64,000 nt of DNA from Alisma plantago-aquatica. Taxonomy: Eukaryota; Streptophyta; Magnoliopsida; Alismatales; Alismataceae. Positions 1 to 12,135 of the stretch are shown here, in pieces. The notes beneath the pieces were generated by a model, which saw nothing but the letters and a program-made list of their open reading frames with translations, did no database searches and was not told the origin of the DNA. The position numbers and the translations under genes are program-made. Within the stretch, counting starts at the first letter, position 1; each line of letters begins with the position of its first letter. The DNA is taken from assembly GCA_963693085.1 (NCBI GenBank), contig OY856409.1, positions 662,003,591 through 662,067,590 of the forward strand. Direction: 5' to 3'.

Positions 1-737
1 GCAATCTACCCAAGATGAGGGGCTATATTGCAAAATGTCACATGTTGAACATGCCTCATGTGTTTTAGCATCATTATAGAGAGAATGATGCAAGGTGGTG
101 GCTTGTGGAAAGCCTGAATTCCAAGTTTGAACTTGTTTGAATAATGCTGGTGACTTGTGCACCAATTTTGGTACAAATTGTAATTTACCCAAAATGTAGA
201 GTGGATATGAAAATTACCACCTCTAGAGTGTCCCTACTTCCTCTATGTATCATTTAGATGAGAGATAATGAATGATACACCATGTTTGAATCAATTATGA
301 GTGATGGTACTCTTGGTGATAAAATGATCAAGAAAAGGGGTTGAATATGAAACCCTAACTTGGGTTGTATCAAGTTGAAAAGCTTATATATGAGTGCCTA
401 TCGGCCAGGAGCTATAGGACAAGCCTCATATCGTTTTGTGGACTCTTGAAAAATCCCATGACATGAAAAGCACCTCAAGGAGGTGAGGTGTGTCGGGTTA
501 CAACTTCCTTAGTAAAGTTGTATCAGGTTGTGAATAAAGTGATGATTTAGTTGATATATTTTATTCCAAGGGATAAGTAATGGAAGAAAGTTCATCCCTA
601 GGTTATCCTCAACTATTTTGCATGTCAATATAAATGTTGATGCATGTATTTACATGTGTAACCCATGCATGGACACGTAGCACCTACTAGCTCAAATTGA
701 TGACACCTCATTTTTACACTCCTTCATGAACAACAAG

Positions 738-745
738 TATATATA
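738..745 (+). promoter_or_regulatory. Candidate TATA box of LTR A
   Basis: TATATATA followed by a C-rich stretch, placed in the LTR where related LTR C has its own TATA-like motif. Likely the U3 core promoter; the transcription start is not determinable by eye. Confidence 0.5.
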
Positions 746-1439
746 CCCCTAGTTTCACCCCTTAGTGGAATTTTTCGGATCTTACCACCCTCCTTCCCTA
801 AGGTATTGTGCATAGGATTCCTGTACCGTGAAGTAGTGATGTGGTATCATGCATGGGCCTTGGGTATCGCCCATAGAAAGATCATATCGCCCAGGTAGGG
901 TGATATCGGCCATAGTGAAGTGTTTTTGGCCACAAGTGAGGGGGATATCGGCCACAAGTGGTGGAATACCATGCAAGGGTTGTTACGTATCATGAAAAGG
1001 TGCTAGAGCAAGAAGGAGCTCAATACTTAACCCTAAGGTGAGGTCATGATCATCTTCAACCTTGGATTGAAGCATGATTTTAGGGTTTTGATCTTCCTTT
1101 CTTTTCTTCTTCACCAATTGCTTATCCATGGTGATTATTTGTATATGAAGGAGTTGTGAACGAGCCTTGGACTTTTGATAAAGTCATCTTTAACCTTAGG
1201 AACGTGTATCTTTGGAGATTGGAGCTTTGAAGTTGTTCTTAAGGCGGGTTATATAACTTGAACTCAACCATGTTATTATTCATCTCCTAAATTGCTATAC
1301 TTAATGAATTACTTTTAATTCCGAAATTTCCTAAAATAGTTGATGAAATTATGAGTTATATTAGTTGCTTAGACCTGCTGCCATGAACTATAACTGTTAG
1401 AACGGAGGTCTAGAGCTTGAAGAATATGGCATTACTTTG

Positions 1440-2105
1440 TAAAAGTGATATCGGGTTCAAGTAGATACACAAGTAGCTCTAACCCGATATGGGTATGGCT
1501 TGCACGATATGGTTTGCATGATATGCTTGCACGATAGGAAGTCAAGTATAGACTCCATGCAAGATACAGGGTTAAATGTATTCTTATAAGTTGATATGAA
1601 GCCCTAATTTGGATAACCCGATATGAGTAAAGAATAGCAAGTGCTATTGCACAATATGATCATATAAGATATCATTGGTACTTGGTATCATGAAGCACAC
1701 ACATATGGTGTACGATATGAACATTTAAGAAAACCCTATTGCACGATATGAGGTATGGAAACAAGAATAAGATGTAACATGATATGGTAGCTCGATACAC
1801 AACCCTAGTTGATGTCTATCCTGACATGGTAGTGAGTTGATACCTCTTAAACACCACGGGCAACACATACATGTACCATGTGTCTGTCACAACCAACCCT
1901 AACCCGGTATGGGTGTTGCAATCCAAAATTGGATGGTGTAGCCCGACATGGCTTGGTGTCGTTCTCCTATCAACTAGTATATTGGGTTGAGCCCGATTTG
2001 GCAAACCCTAACCCGTCACGTCCAATCCTAGATGGTGAGCCACCCGATATCGTGATTGAATACACCTTTAGCCTGACATGGTGATGGCTTAATACCTCAT
2101 GCACA
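1440..2105 (+). repeat. Array of CCCGATATGGG-type motifs in LTR A (left part)
   Basis: An irregularly spaced array of a short motif built on CCCGATATGGG and degenerate forms (for example 1482-1494, ACCCGATATGGGT, an inverted repeat ACCC/GGGT around GATAT). The array continues after the G insertion at 11217-11370. In LTR C the equivalent slot holds an unrelated palindrome (AAACGGT-type), and in LTR D an ACCAATGGT/ACCTATGGT motif. Function unknown. Confidence 0.7.
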
Positions 2106-2110
2106 ACATG
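2106..2110. repeat. Target-site duplication ACATG, left copy (element G)
   Basis: ACATG immediately precedes the TG of the left LTR of G; the same five bases follow the terminal CA at 11212-11216. This fixes both ends of the insertion. Confidence 0.9.
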
Positions 2111-2412
2111 TGTAAAGACATAGTCTCTACTATTAAACATGATAATCAAATACATCAAATGTGTGGCAGCGGAAGAAATAAAACTTGATTTTATTCAAAA
2201 TGTATAAAGAGCACTTTATAAAAATTTCCCAAATGGGAGTACCACTTTATACAAGCATAGGATCTAGGTAGAGAAAGACTTAAACTAATACAACTTGTCT
2301 CCACAAACAACATAACAAAAGTTTATGCAACTAGTTCAAGCTATCTAGATGTCCAAAATCTCCTTAGCCTTAGGTAGGTTCACCAAGCTTCCATGCACAC
2401 TCTGATTCTAGC

Positions 2413-2434
2413 CTGGATGGTTGGGGTCATCCAG
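2413..2434 (-). other. Putative conserved hairpin 2 (CTGGATG/CATCCAG)
   Basis: Perfect 7-bp inverted repeat with an 8-nt loop. The equivalent site in B LTRs is CTGGGTG/CACCCAG (32485-32508), so one stem pair differs on both arms in a compensatory way. In F (17778-17801) the stem is imperfect. The right-hand G LTR copy is slightly weaker. Confidence 0.5.
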
Positions 2435-2646
2435 CAAGAGAAAGATAAAAATGTATGTGTTATTCAAGAGAAATAGGACAATTAAATAATCTAAAGCATT
2501 ACAATATAAAAGATTATCTACACTAAGAGATTTTAAAAGGAAGGAGGCAAGTATATGAATAAGAGAGAGAAGACTGCCATAACCAATCACCACAATAATA
2601 ATCACATAGCATGAATATATTAAGACACAAAGTCATCTCAATGTAG

Positions 2647-2671
2647 GGTGAGACACCTACCGGACCTCACC
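2647..2671 (-). other. Putative conserved hairpin 1 with CCGGTAGGT loop
   Basis: On the minus strand, stem arms GGTGAGG and TCTCACC flank a loop containing TCCGGTAGGT; the copy in the other LTR (8194-8218) has a perfect 7-bp stem. F and B LTRs carry the same loop with stem arms GGTTGAGG/CCTCAACC, so the stem sequence differs but pairing is kept. Confidence 0.55.
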
Positions 2672-2675
2672 AAGT

Positions 2676-2800
2676 GGCAGGGGGACTAAAACCCCAATGC
2701 CTAATAAAATGGCAGGGGGACTAAAACCCCAATGCCTAATATAAAATGGCAGGGGGACTAAAACCCCAGTGCCCGACAGGAGGACTAAAACCTCAGTGCC
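2676..2800 (-). repeat. Four-unit hairpin tandem repeat in G LTR
   Basis: Four units, each a GGCA-GGGG ... CCCC-N2-TGCC inverted repeat around ACTAAAA, spaced 30-40 bp. In the last unit GGGG has become GAGG and CCCC has become CCTC, so the inner stem is kept. The array adjoins hairpin 1. The other LTR has the same array at 8223-8347. Confidence 0.75.
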
Positions 2801-4592
2801 CTGTGGGTGGTTTGTACTCATGTACACTACATTGTCATTTGGCCTAAAATACATTATGCTTAATAGTTCACTTGGTAGTAGTGAGAAATATAAAAGTAAC
2901 ATTTGCATCATAGCATTTGGGAATAAAACCCATGAAATAAAGGAGCCAACATAAGCAACAACAATATACAATATTTCCAAGTAAATGAGCCAACATAAGT
3001 GGTAGCAAGAATCACATGATTCAACTAGATGAGCCACAATGACAATGGAGGCATAAAATAAGTAAAGAGCCAATAAAGGCAATTAGAAGGATAACAAGGC
3101 TAGCACATAATGAAAGTAGGGTTGGACAAGACCCAACTAAAGGATTAGGATGGTTTGCACATAGATTTCACATTCATGCATTCCACACATATAATAGGAA
3201 TCACATACCCAAATAAGTATCACATATGAAATAGGCTTCACATACCTGATCTAGATTCATTACCATTACTTTCACCAATCATATTGTTTTCACTTCCATT
3301 TTTCCCTAGTTATAAACATTACAGATGTATTAGTATATATTAAGGCATAAAGCATAGGAAAAACCCTAATTTTGGAACTTATTTTCAAAACCACGATTTA
3401 AGGCTCAAAACCTAGTCCAATCGATTAATCACATTCTCCGGATTAAGAAAACATCTTATATTTCTTAATTGGACTTAAAATGAATTATTTACCAATTTTA
3501 GAACATTTTATATGATTAGATTAACATCCAAAGAAAACTTTGAAAAAGGAATAATAATTGGGACTTAAGAACCATAAAATCAGATTCTACATGAAAAATC
3601 CTTTCCAATGACTATTTATTCACATTTTTCTGACAAAGGATCGATTTAATATGAATTAAACTAAACCGACCAATGAAAATGCAAGAAAAAATCATTTCAG
3701 CAATGTAAATGGACGAACGAGATTGGGCCACTGAGGCCGGGCCCACACTGATGCAGACCAATCATATTTGGCCACGTCGGTGGGTCCACTCTCACTGACC
3801 TAGGTCAACAGCGAGTGAGAAGGGGAAATTACTAAAATACCCTAGGTCGGGAAATGAAATTAATTCAAAGAGCAGGGACACTTTTGTCATCTTTACGTCT
3901 CAATTAATCGCAGCTGAGAAAATCAAAATAAGATGGGAAAGGTCATAACTTCCCATGGTGGATCAATAGGCGAATTGAATGGGGCAGGGTTCTTGGGTCA
4001 TTACCTCACCAGGCATCTCCAGCCAGCCACGGCGAGCAGCTCCTGGAGGTCAGGATCCATGGCCCGCGACCAAGGTGCGTTGGCGCAGGAAACGATCGAG
4101 ACTATGATCCCTTGGGTCCTTCGGTCATAGAGACCTCCTAGGAAAGACCGTGCGGCATCAGAAACCTGTAACTGAGCCCCGTCATTGTCGAAACAGAGGA
4201 GTCCACCGAAGGACCAACACACGCTCAGAGGCCCACTTTCGAGAAGGAAACGATCAGAAAATGCTTATGGACGAAGGGTGAGTCAAACACCAGTATTGGC
4301 GAGGGTGGAGGAGCACAAAACCACAAAAATGCATGGCGGTGGCGACGGCGGCCCGATGGGCTATAGGACTCATCGTTCTGGGGCAACTCAGGCCAAAATG
4401 ACAAGGGAAGAGCGAAGAAATTGCGTCAAGAATGCTCACCGCTAAATGAATTGGATTGAAATGACTGGAAGCTCCGGTTATCGGCCATGTTCACCATAGA
4501 GAAGGAAGAAGGAGGTCGGGAAGCTTTGGGGTGCTAGGGACCAAATTGGAGGTGGAGGAGATTTTCTCGGGGGCTGAGGGTACTTGACTCAG

Positions 4593-4603
4593 CCTTAAAT
4601 AGG
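4593..4603 (-). promoter_or_regulatory. Candidate TATA box of G LTR
   Basis: Minus strand reads CCTATTTAAGG within a locally GC-richer stretch, about 1.07 kb from the LTR start. It is present in the other LTR at 10140-10150. Likely the element promoter; by inference only. Confidence 0.45.
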
Positions 4604-5670
4604 CACGAGGAACGCCGACGCTCCCTCTGTGATCCTGGGCAGAGAAGGGGAGGAGGCTGAAGAGGGGCGTTTCACCTACATGAAGAGACAAGTGACGAGT
4701 AAGGGTTCAACTGAAGAGTCTCGATGAGACAAACTCAACAGAAAAAGAATTGCTCGAAACGGACGAGAGGGGAGAGAGAACGAGCCAGAGGAGCTAAGGA
4801 GCCGAAACCGGCCGAACGACGGGAGGTTGGGGACGACTCCCCATCCGTCCGATCCTAGTGCAACACACATGGGCCGTTGGATGCACACCACTTGATGTAG
4901 TTAGCGCGTGACAGCCAATAAATGCCCAACCTTATTGCTACAAATCGATATCAATGAAACCAATACAATACTATGGTTACACCATATTAAAGACTTGTAA
5001 AAACGATTTGAGGGGTCAAGTCAACTCCAAAAGGCACCAAATTTTAACCACATGCTCATATTAAATTCTAGAACCATGCTATGCAATTATATTCTCATTT
5101 CACCCATTATTTGGCCCTTAATTACTATATTTCTCATTAAAGTGTATATTAATATATTAAAATGAATGAGTTATATGAAAAGACTTCTTTTAATGGATTA
5201 TATGAGTGAAATTCGAGATATCCAACTATTATTAACTTTAAGAGCAAAAACTCACCATAATATTCTATTTATATATATTATTATCATTTTTTAGGAGAGA
5301 GAAGGAAATTAGGTTAATTACACCCATAATTAATTTTATTACATATTTTTGCTCATATCTTATCCAAAAAGATATAAGAGCTCCAAATTAACATTATCCA
5401 CTTATTATCTCTCATACAACTCCATTTTGCATTATTAAACCTTAATTATTTCCTTAAGTGGGTTATTTGTGCAAACACCCCTTTATTATCATAATTGGGG
5501 GTAAAAATGGAATTTCACCATCATTAATGCTCAAATTGCAAATAAAGCCCAAAAATGATTCAAAAGGATGGGAAATTTATGAAAAAGGTCCAAATGGTCT
5601 AGAAGGCCAAGAAAAGATCAAAATTGGGTAAATTGCAGGGAAGGCCCTAGATTTCAGTATGTTACAACAC

Positions 5671-5685
5671 TCCACCCCCTAAAGA
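5671..5685 (-). other. Polypurine tract of element G
   Basis: Minus strand CTTTAGGGGGTGGAG a few bases before the LTR start TGTAACA, in the setting GATTTCGGGGATGAAATTC, which is shared with B (34780-34809). Expected primer for plus-strand DNA synthesis. Confidence 0.85.
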
Positions 5686-6548
5686 GAATTTCATCCCCGA
5701 AATCACAACAAGAGGGAAGAGAGGGCGAGTGTGCAACATCCCAACCTTAAACAACTAGATAGGTACTAAAAGCTCTACACATAAGCCAATTCTCACTAAG
5801 GTTTCCACAAAACCTATAACCTTTTATCAAACACAATATAATCAACATTTTTGTCTTATTAGCATAATCTCCATCATGAAGAAGAATCTTATTTATTATA
5901 CCATCACATGTGCCCCATTTTATTCAAAACAATTACATCTCAACATTATATCATATGTATTTCCCTCATCAAGGGTTTTAAGCACAATTAGGGTTTACTA
6001 AGCCATTCAACATTTATAGGTGCATTAGATCACAAACCTTAATAACTTGAATTCATTTTCCATTATCCTCTTAAAACTATCATGTAGAATTATCACAAAT
6101 TATTTCATAGAAAAGTTAGTATTTTACAACAAGTTATTAAGCTTGTAATAATTCCAAATAATGTCACATAAATGGCTTATACCTAAGTTACATATTGTCA
6201 CAACATCTTTCATACTCATATCCATGACATCATTAATCATTTTCGTCCATTACACTAATAGATTATACATATTTCACATCACATTAGGCATCTATGAATA
6301 TTTATGTGAATCCAATTATTCATTATCATGTTTGAGTCATTATATGCATTTTAGTGAATAGGATGTAACACATTAAATATTAATGAATTAATTCATATAT
6401 CAAGTTATGATGTGGTGTTAATTAGAGAACAAGGTGATATACCTTACATATATTGATAACTTTGTGACTATAATCCATTTATATGTGTCAAGGTATATTA
6501 TGTGATGATGACACCTAATTTCACTGATGTATCATGAAAGGCATTAAG

Positions 6549-6550
<2 letters not shown>

Positions 6551-6643
<93 letters not shown>
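6551..6643. repeat. Compound microsatellite (TA)n(TG)n
   Basis: About 45 bp of TA followed directly by about 48 bp of TG, within the internal region of G. Purine/pyrimidine alternation throughout. The length is probably variable. Confidence 0.95.
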
Positions 6644-6647
<4 letters not shown>

Positions 6648-7642
6648 TGTCAAAGCTAGATGATTACATATTAGGGTTTAGGTCAACATGATCATTACAT
6701 GTTAAAGCATCCTTAGGTTGCATTATCCATACACATTTTACCATTAGGGTGGCATAGTCAATGTTATGTATATTCACAATTAGTAATGAGTAACTTATTA
6801 TTATGTGCATCAATAATATGTGAAGGTTCAAGCATATGAACTATCTCTATATGACTTACTACATATAAACAAACAAGTTGAATTACAAGTATAATGTGTT
6901 TGGTAAATTCTTGTTCACATAAGTTATTATGTGCATATGTCCACATAGATAGAGTTTCTAACTCCAAAGGTATTTGATTTTGCTTTTAATTGGGATTCCA
7001 TCCCCCTAAAAAGGGATTTCGTCCTTGAAATCAGATTTGCAAAACCAAATAGGGTACTAACACCATTACCCTCACTCCACCCCTTAAAAGGGTCAACTAA
7101 GTCAAACTAAGCTAAGGGTAAATGGGTACATAAAATTCTACACTAAAAGGATTTACTAACCAAGCTTCAGGATGTAACATAGGGTACACTAAACCCTAAA
7201 CATAGGAGTATAAGGTATTTAAGGATGATTTTTGTGTAAGAGATCAAATCATCACTTATGGTTTTCCTAAGGTATTCAACAATTAGGAAACATGCCCAAA
7301 GATAGACTATTTCGAGCTGTCTGTATCAGATCAGGCCAGGCCAGGTCATATGAGCTCAGGAATCCTCGTTACCAAGCTAGTGGGGCAGAGGAAAATATTG
7401 CCAGCCCCCAAGCTCTGACCCTTTCTAGACACCATCACTTCAACTTATTGCTCTAGTAGCTTCTCAATAGATAATTCACCCAAAGTTGATAGATTTTATT
7501 CTAATATGAAATTATTATAATCCTAAATCAAACTTTCATCATAGGTCAACTCTAAGGTGAAAAACTTACTAAAGAAAATATATATGGTAAGGGTTCTATC
7601 TAGGAGACAATTTGAATTAGTCAAGAATCTGACTACCTTGAT

Positions 7643-7654
7643 GCTCTGATACCA
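7643..7654 (-). other. Primer-binding site of element G (iMet tRNA)
   Basis: Plus strand GCTCTGATACCA, so the minus strand carries TGGTATCAGAGC, the complement of the plant initiator Met-tRNA 3' end, three bases from the LTR end. This sets the element's orientation. Confidence 0.92.
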
Positions 7655-8222
7655 TGCTGTAAAGACATAGTCTCTACTATTAAACATGATAATCAAATAC
7701 ATCAAATGTGTGGCAGCGAAAGAAATAAAACTTGACTTTATTCAAAATGTATAAAGAGTACTTTATAAAAATTTCCCAAAAGGGAGTACCACTTTATACA
7801 AGCATAGGATCTAGGTAGAGGAAGACTTAAACTAATACAACGTGTGTCCACAAACAACATAACAAAAGTTTATGCAACTAGTCCAAGCTATCTAGATGTG
7901 CAAAATCTCCTTAGCCTTAGGTAGGTTCACCAAGCTTCCATGCGCACTCTGATCCTAGCATGGATGGTTGGGGTCATCCAACAAGAAAAAGATAAAAATG
8001 TATGTGTTATTCAAGAGAAATAGGACAATTAAATAATCTAAAGCATTGCAATATAAAAGATTATCTACACTAAGAGATTTTAAAAGGAATGAGGCAAGTA
8101 TATGAATAAGAGAGAGAAGACTGCAATAACCAATCACCACAATAATAATCACATAGCATGAATATATTAAGACACAAAGTCATCTCAATGTAGGGTGAGG
8201 CACCTACCGGACCTCACCAAGT

Positions 8223-8347
8223 GGCAGGGGGACTAAAACCCCAGTGCCTAATAAAATGGCAGGGGGACTAAAACCCCAGTGCCTAATATAAAATGGCAGG
8301 GGGACTAAAACCCCAGTGCCCGGCAGGAGGACTAAAACCTCAGTGCC
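8223..8347 (-). repeat. Hairpin tandem repeat, second copy
   Basis: Same four-unit GGCA-GGGG/CCCC-TGCC array as 2676-2800. Here the last unit also has the outer GGCA/TGCC pair intact, together with the covarying GAGG/CCTC inner stem. Confidence 0.75.
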
Positions 8348-10139
8348 CTGTGGGTGGTTTGTACTCATGTACACTACATTGTCATTTGGCCTAAAATACA
8401 TCATGCTTAATAGTTCACTTGGCAGTAGTGAGATATATAAAAGTAACATTTGCATCATAGAATTTGGGAATAAAACCCATGAAATAAAGGAGCCAACATA
8501 AGCAACAATAATATACAATATTTCCAAGTAAATGAGCCAACATAATTGGTAGCAAGATTCACATGATTCAACTAGATGAGCCACAATGGCAATGGAGGCA
8601 TAAAATAAGTAAAGAGCCAATAAAGGCAATTAGAAGGATAACAAGGCTAGCACATAATGAAAGTAGGGTTGGACAAGACCCAACTGAAGGATTAGGATGG
8701 TGTGCACATAGATTTCACATTCATTCATTCCACACATATAATAGGAATCACATACCTAAATAAGTATCACATATGAAATAGGCTTCACATACCTGATCTA
8801 GATTCATTACCATTAATTTCACCAATCATATTGTTTTCACTTCCATTTTTCCCTAGTTATAAACATTACACATGTATTAATATATATTAAGGCATAAAGC
8901 ATAGGAAAAACCCTAATTTTGGAACTTATTTTCAAAACCACGATTTAAGGCTCAAAACCTAGTCCAATCGATTAATCACATTCTCCTGATTAAGAAAACA
9001 TCTTTTATTTCTCAATTGGACTTAAAATGAATTATTTACCAATTTTAGAACATTTTATATGATTAGATTAACATCCAAAGCAAACTTTGAAAAAGGAATA
9101 ATAATTGGGACTCAAGAACCATAAAATCAGATTCTACATGAAAAATCCTTTCCAATGACTATTTATTCGCATTTTTCTGACAAAGGATCGATTTAATATG
9201 AATTAAACTAAATCGACCAATGAAAATGCAAGAAAAATTCATTTCAACATTGTAAATGGACGAACGAGATTTGGCCACTAAGGTCGGGCCCACACTGATG
9301 CTGACCAATCATATTTGGCCACGTCGGCGGGTCCACTCTCACTGACCTAGGTCAACAACGAGTGAGAAGGGGAAATTACTAAAATACCCTAGGTCGGGAA
9401 ATGAAATTAATTCAAAGAGCAGGGACACTTTTGTCATCTTTACGTCTCAATTAATTGCAGCTGAGAAAATCAAAACAAGATGGGAAAGGTCAGAACTTCC
9501 CATGGTGGATCAATAGGCGAATTGAATGGGGCAGGGTTCTTGGGTCATTACCTCACCATGCATCTCTAGCCAGCCACGTCGAGCAGCTCCTGGAGGTTAG
9601 GATCCATGGCCCGCGACCAAGGCACGTTGGCGCAGGAAAAGATCGGGACTATGATCCCTTGGTTCCTTCGGTCACAAAGACCTCCTAGGCAAGATCGTGC
9701 GGCATCAGAAACCTGTAACTGAGCCCCGTCATTGTCGAAACAAAGGAGTCCATCGAAGGACCAACACACGCTCAAAGGCCCACTTTTGAGAAGGAAACGA
9801 TCAGAAAATGCTTATGGACGAAGGGTGAGTCAAACACCGGTATTGGCGAGGGTGGATGAGCACAAAACCACAAAAATGCATGGCGGTGGTGACGGCGGCC
9901 TGGTGGGCTATAGGACTCGTCGTTCTGGGGCAACTCAGGCCAAAATGACAAGGGAAGAGCAAAGAAAGTGGGTCAAGGATGCTCACCGCTAAATGAATTG
10001 GGTTGAAATGACTGGAAGCTCCGGTTCTCGGCCGTGTTCGCCACAAAGAAGGAAGAAGGAGGTCGGGCAACTTTGGGGTGCTAGGGACCAAATTGGAGGT
10101 GGAGGAGATTTTCTCGGGGGCTGAGGGTACTTGACTCAG

Positions 10140-10150
10140 CCTTAAATAGG
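10140..10150 (-). promoter_or_regulatory. Candidate TATA box of G 5' LTR
   Basis: Minus strand CCTATTTAAGG, identical to the copy at 4593-4603. As this LTR is upstream of the internal domain, it would be the functional promoter copy. Confidence 0.45.
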
Positions 10151-11211
10151 CACGAGGAACGCCGACACTCCCTCTGTGATCCTAGGCGGAGAAGGGGAGG
10201 AGGCTGAAGAGGGGAATTTCACCTACACGAAGAGACAAGTGATGAGTAAGGGTTCAACTGAAGAGTCTCGATGAGACAAACTCAATGCAAAAAGAATTGC
10301 TCGAAACGAATGAGAGGGGAGAGAGAACAAGTCAGAGGAGCTAAGGAGCCGAAACCGATCGAACGGCAGGAGGTTGGGGATGACTTTCCATCCGTCTGAT
10401 CCTAGCGCGACACACGTGGGTCATTGGATGCACACCACTTGATGTAGTCGGTGCATGGCATCCAATGAATGCCCAACCTTATTGCTACAAATCGATATCA
10501 ATGAAACCAATACAATAATATGGTTACACCATATTAAAGACTTGTAAAAACGATTTGAGGGGTCAAGTCAACTCCAAAAGGCACCAAATTTTAACTACAT
10601 GCTCATATTAAAGTCTAGAACCATGCTATGCAATTATATTCTCATTTCACCCATTATTTGGCCCTTAATTACTATATTGCTCATTAAAGTGTATATTAAT
10701 ATATTAAAATGAATGAGTTATATGAAAAGACTTCTTTTAATGGATTATATGAGTGAAATTAGAGATATCCAACTATTATTAACTTTAAGAGCAAAACTCA
10801 CCATAATATTCTATTTATATATATTATTATCATTTTTAGGAGAGAGAAGGAAATTAGGTTAATTACACCCATAATTAATTCTATTACATATTTTTGCTCA
10901 TATCTTATCCAAAAAGATATAAGAGCTCCAAATTAACATTATCCACTTATTATCTCTCATACAACTCCATTTTGCATTACTAAACCTTAATTATTTCCTT
11001 AAGTGGGTTATTTGTGCAAACACCCCTTTATTATCATAAATGGGGGTAAAAATGGAATTTCACCATCATTAATGCTCAAATTGCAAATAAAGCCCAAAAA
11101 TGATTCAAAAGGATGGGAAATTTATGAAAAAGGTCCAAATGGACTAGAAGGCCAAGAAAAGCTCAAAAGTGGGTAAATTGTAGGGAAGACCCTAGATTTC
11201 AGTATGTTACA

Positions 11212-11216
11212 ACATG
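11212..11216. repeat. Target-site duplication ACATG, right copy (element G)
   Basis: Matches 2106-2110 exactly; it follows the terminal CA of the right LTR. Confidence 0.9.
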
Positions 11217-11370
11217 GGTAACACATACAAACACCTCTAGCCCGATATGAATGGTGTTCATATACTTCTAGCCGATATGGTGAGTGCTCATACACCTCCA
11301 ACCCGATATGGTGGTGTCTATACACCTACAACCCGATATGGTGAACATATGCACACCTCTAACCCGAGAC
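11217..11370 (+). repeat. CCCGATATGG motif array, right part
   Basis: Four or more copies of (A)CCCGATATGG at roughly 34-bp spacing, each followed by a TACACCT-like spacer. It is the continuation of the array at 1440-2105, split by G. Confidence 0.75.
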
Positions 11371-12135
11371 ACCTTGTAAAGGTGAGGGCAAGACACTCTT
11401 AGGAGTGATGAGTGTAACACCAAGTAATGGTGTGGCTAATACCTTGATAGGTGAAACACCTAAAGTGATTAATAACGGACAACCTTATATCAACAATGCG
11501 TCAACCAGAGATGAGTCCATATCAATTGATGATGATTGGACGATTCAAATGTGTGACTTATGGCCTATACACTACATGATAAATGTGATGAGTTAGTGCA
11601 TAAAGTATTGGGATGGGAAAATACCCTAATACAAGATAAGTCGATGAACTTAAGTAAGTTAAAAGTGATGAGGGAAGTGATACACTAAGATATGATAAAT
11701 ATCACATCCAGCACCTCAAGGTTGATATACCTTGATGCATTTTAAGTCCAATATACTTGGATGAGTAACACATGAAGTGTTTCATGTCAATTGTTACATT
11801 GAGATGTAATGAGATTAATGCACTTTGATAAGTGTAGGCTACATGCCTTGAGAAAGGGTCAAGCCAAGTTAATGAAGTATGATGTAATCAATATCCTAGT
11901 GAGGATGAGATAGAAACTCATACCTTGTGTTGATAATCATTCAATGATAAACGATGAGAATAAATAAGTATGATTGAATACTTATGACATCAATGTAAAC
12001 TCCTAGATGTGTGGAGCAATGAATTAGGGTTTGGATTAATAATATGAACATGAAACCCTAATCGGCTATAAAGGGAAACCCTAACCCTAATGATGGGAAG
12101 GTTGTAATTCTCTTATTACATAAGCCTTGTAAGGC

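Larger units (their letters stand above)
1..2110 (+). mobile_element. LTR A, left segment (long Ty3-type LTR, start outside window)
   Basis: Left part of a long plus-oriented LTR that resumes at 11217 and ends near 13973. The stretch near 1040-1270 (downstream of the TATA box, ending in a GGGTTATATAACTTGAAC motif) matches the reverse complement of the LTRs of element C near 45.8-46.0 kb, so A and C are relatives. The LTR start is not in the window; by comparison with C it may lie about 150 bp to the left. No coding potential is seen. Element G is inserted after base 2110. After the LTR end at 13973 there is no primer-binding site, so A is a solo LTR or the 3' LTR of an element, not a 5' LTR. 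Confidence 0.75.
2111..5666 (-). repeat. 3' LTR of element G
   Basis: Starts TGTAAAGACATAG and ends CAGTATGTTACA on the plus strand; read on the minus strand it begins TGTAACATACTGAAATC and ends TGTCTTTACA. It is near-identical to 7658-11211 with scattered substitutions and short indels. It contains a hairpin-repeat array, two conserved putative hairpins and a minus-strand TATA-like box, listed separately. Short open frames here, such as one antisense to the hairpin array, look incidental. Confidence 0.92.
5667..7657 (-). other. Non-coding internal domain of element G
   Basis: About 2 kb between the LTRs, with no gag, protease, RT, RNase H or integrase recognisable. Minus-strand sequence near 7300-7420 aligns with the block at 33030-33190 of array B (shared GGCTGGCAATATTTTCCTCT core), but G lacks one base there relative to B, which breaks a shared reading frame. 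This suggests the conservation is not protein-level. A second polypurine-like block lies near 6985-7100, as in B. It also holds the microsatellite at 6551-6643. Confidence 0.8.
2111..11211 (-). mobile_element. Complete non-coding LTR retrotransposon G (LARD-like)
   Basis: 9.1-kb element with two ~3.55-kb LTRs (2111-5666 and 7658-11211), a 1991-bp internal region and a perfect 5-bp TSD. Orientation is minus: the primer-binding site (complement of TGGTATCAGAGC) lies at 7643-7654 beside the right LTR and the polypurine tract at 5671-5685 beside the left LTR. No gag or pol similarity is visible in any frame, so it is probably non-autonomous. LTRs longer than the internal region and the absence of coding sequence fit the 'large retrotransposon derivative' concept. 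Part of the internal region matches that of array B, so both belong to one family group. It sits inside the motif array of LTR A. Confidence 0.9.
7658..11211 (-). repeat. 5' LTR of element G
   Basis: Partner of 2111-5666, collinear along its whole length. It drives the element if active. It contains hairpin 1 (8194-8218), the hairpin array (8223-8347) and the TATA-like box (10140-10150). Confidence 0.92.

Noticed and set aside
2657..3082. 141-codon minus-strand open frame in the G LTR (paralogue at 8204-8629)
   Set aside because: It is present in both LTRs only because they are repeats. It reads through the hairpin tandem array, giving repeated LVPLP segments, matches no family I know, and LTRs are normally non-coding.
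4185..4445. 86-codon plus-strand open frame in the GC-richer part of the G LTR (copy at 9732-9992)
   Set aside because: It lies antisense to the element, close to its TATA-like box, in a locally GC-rich tract where stops are rarer. No domain is recognisable.
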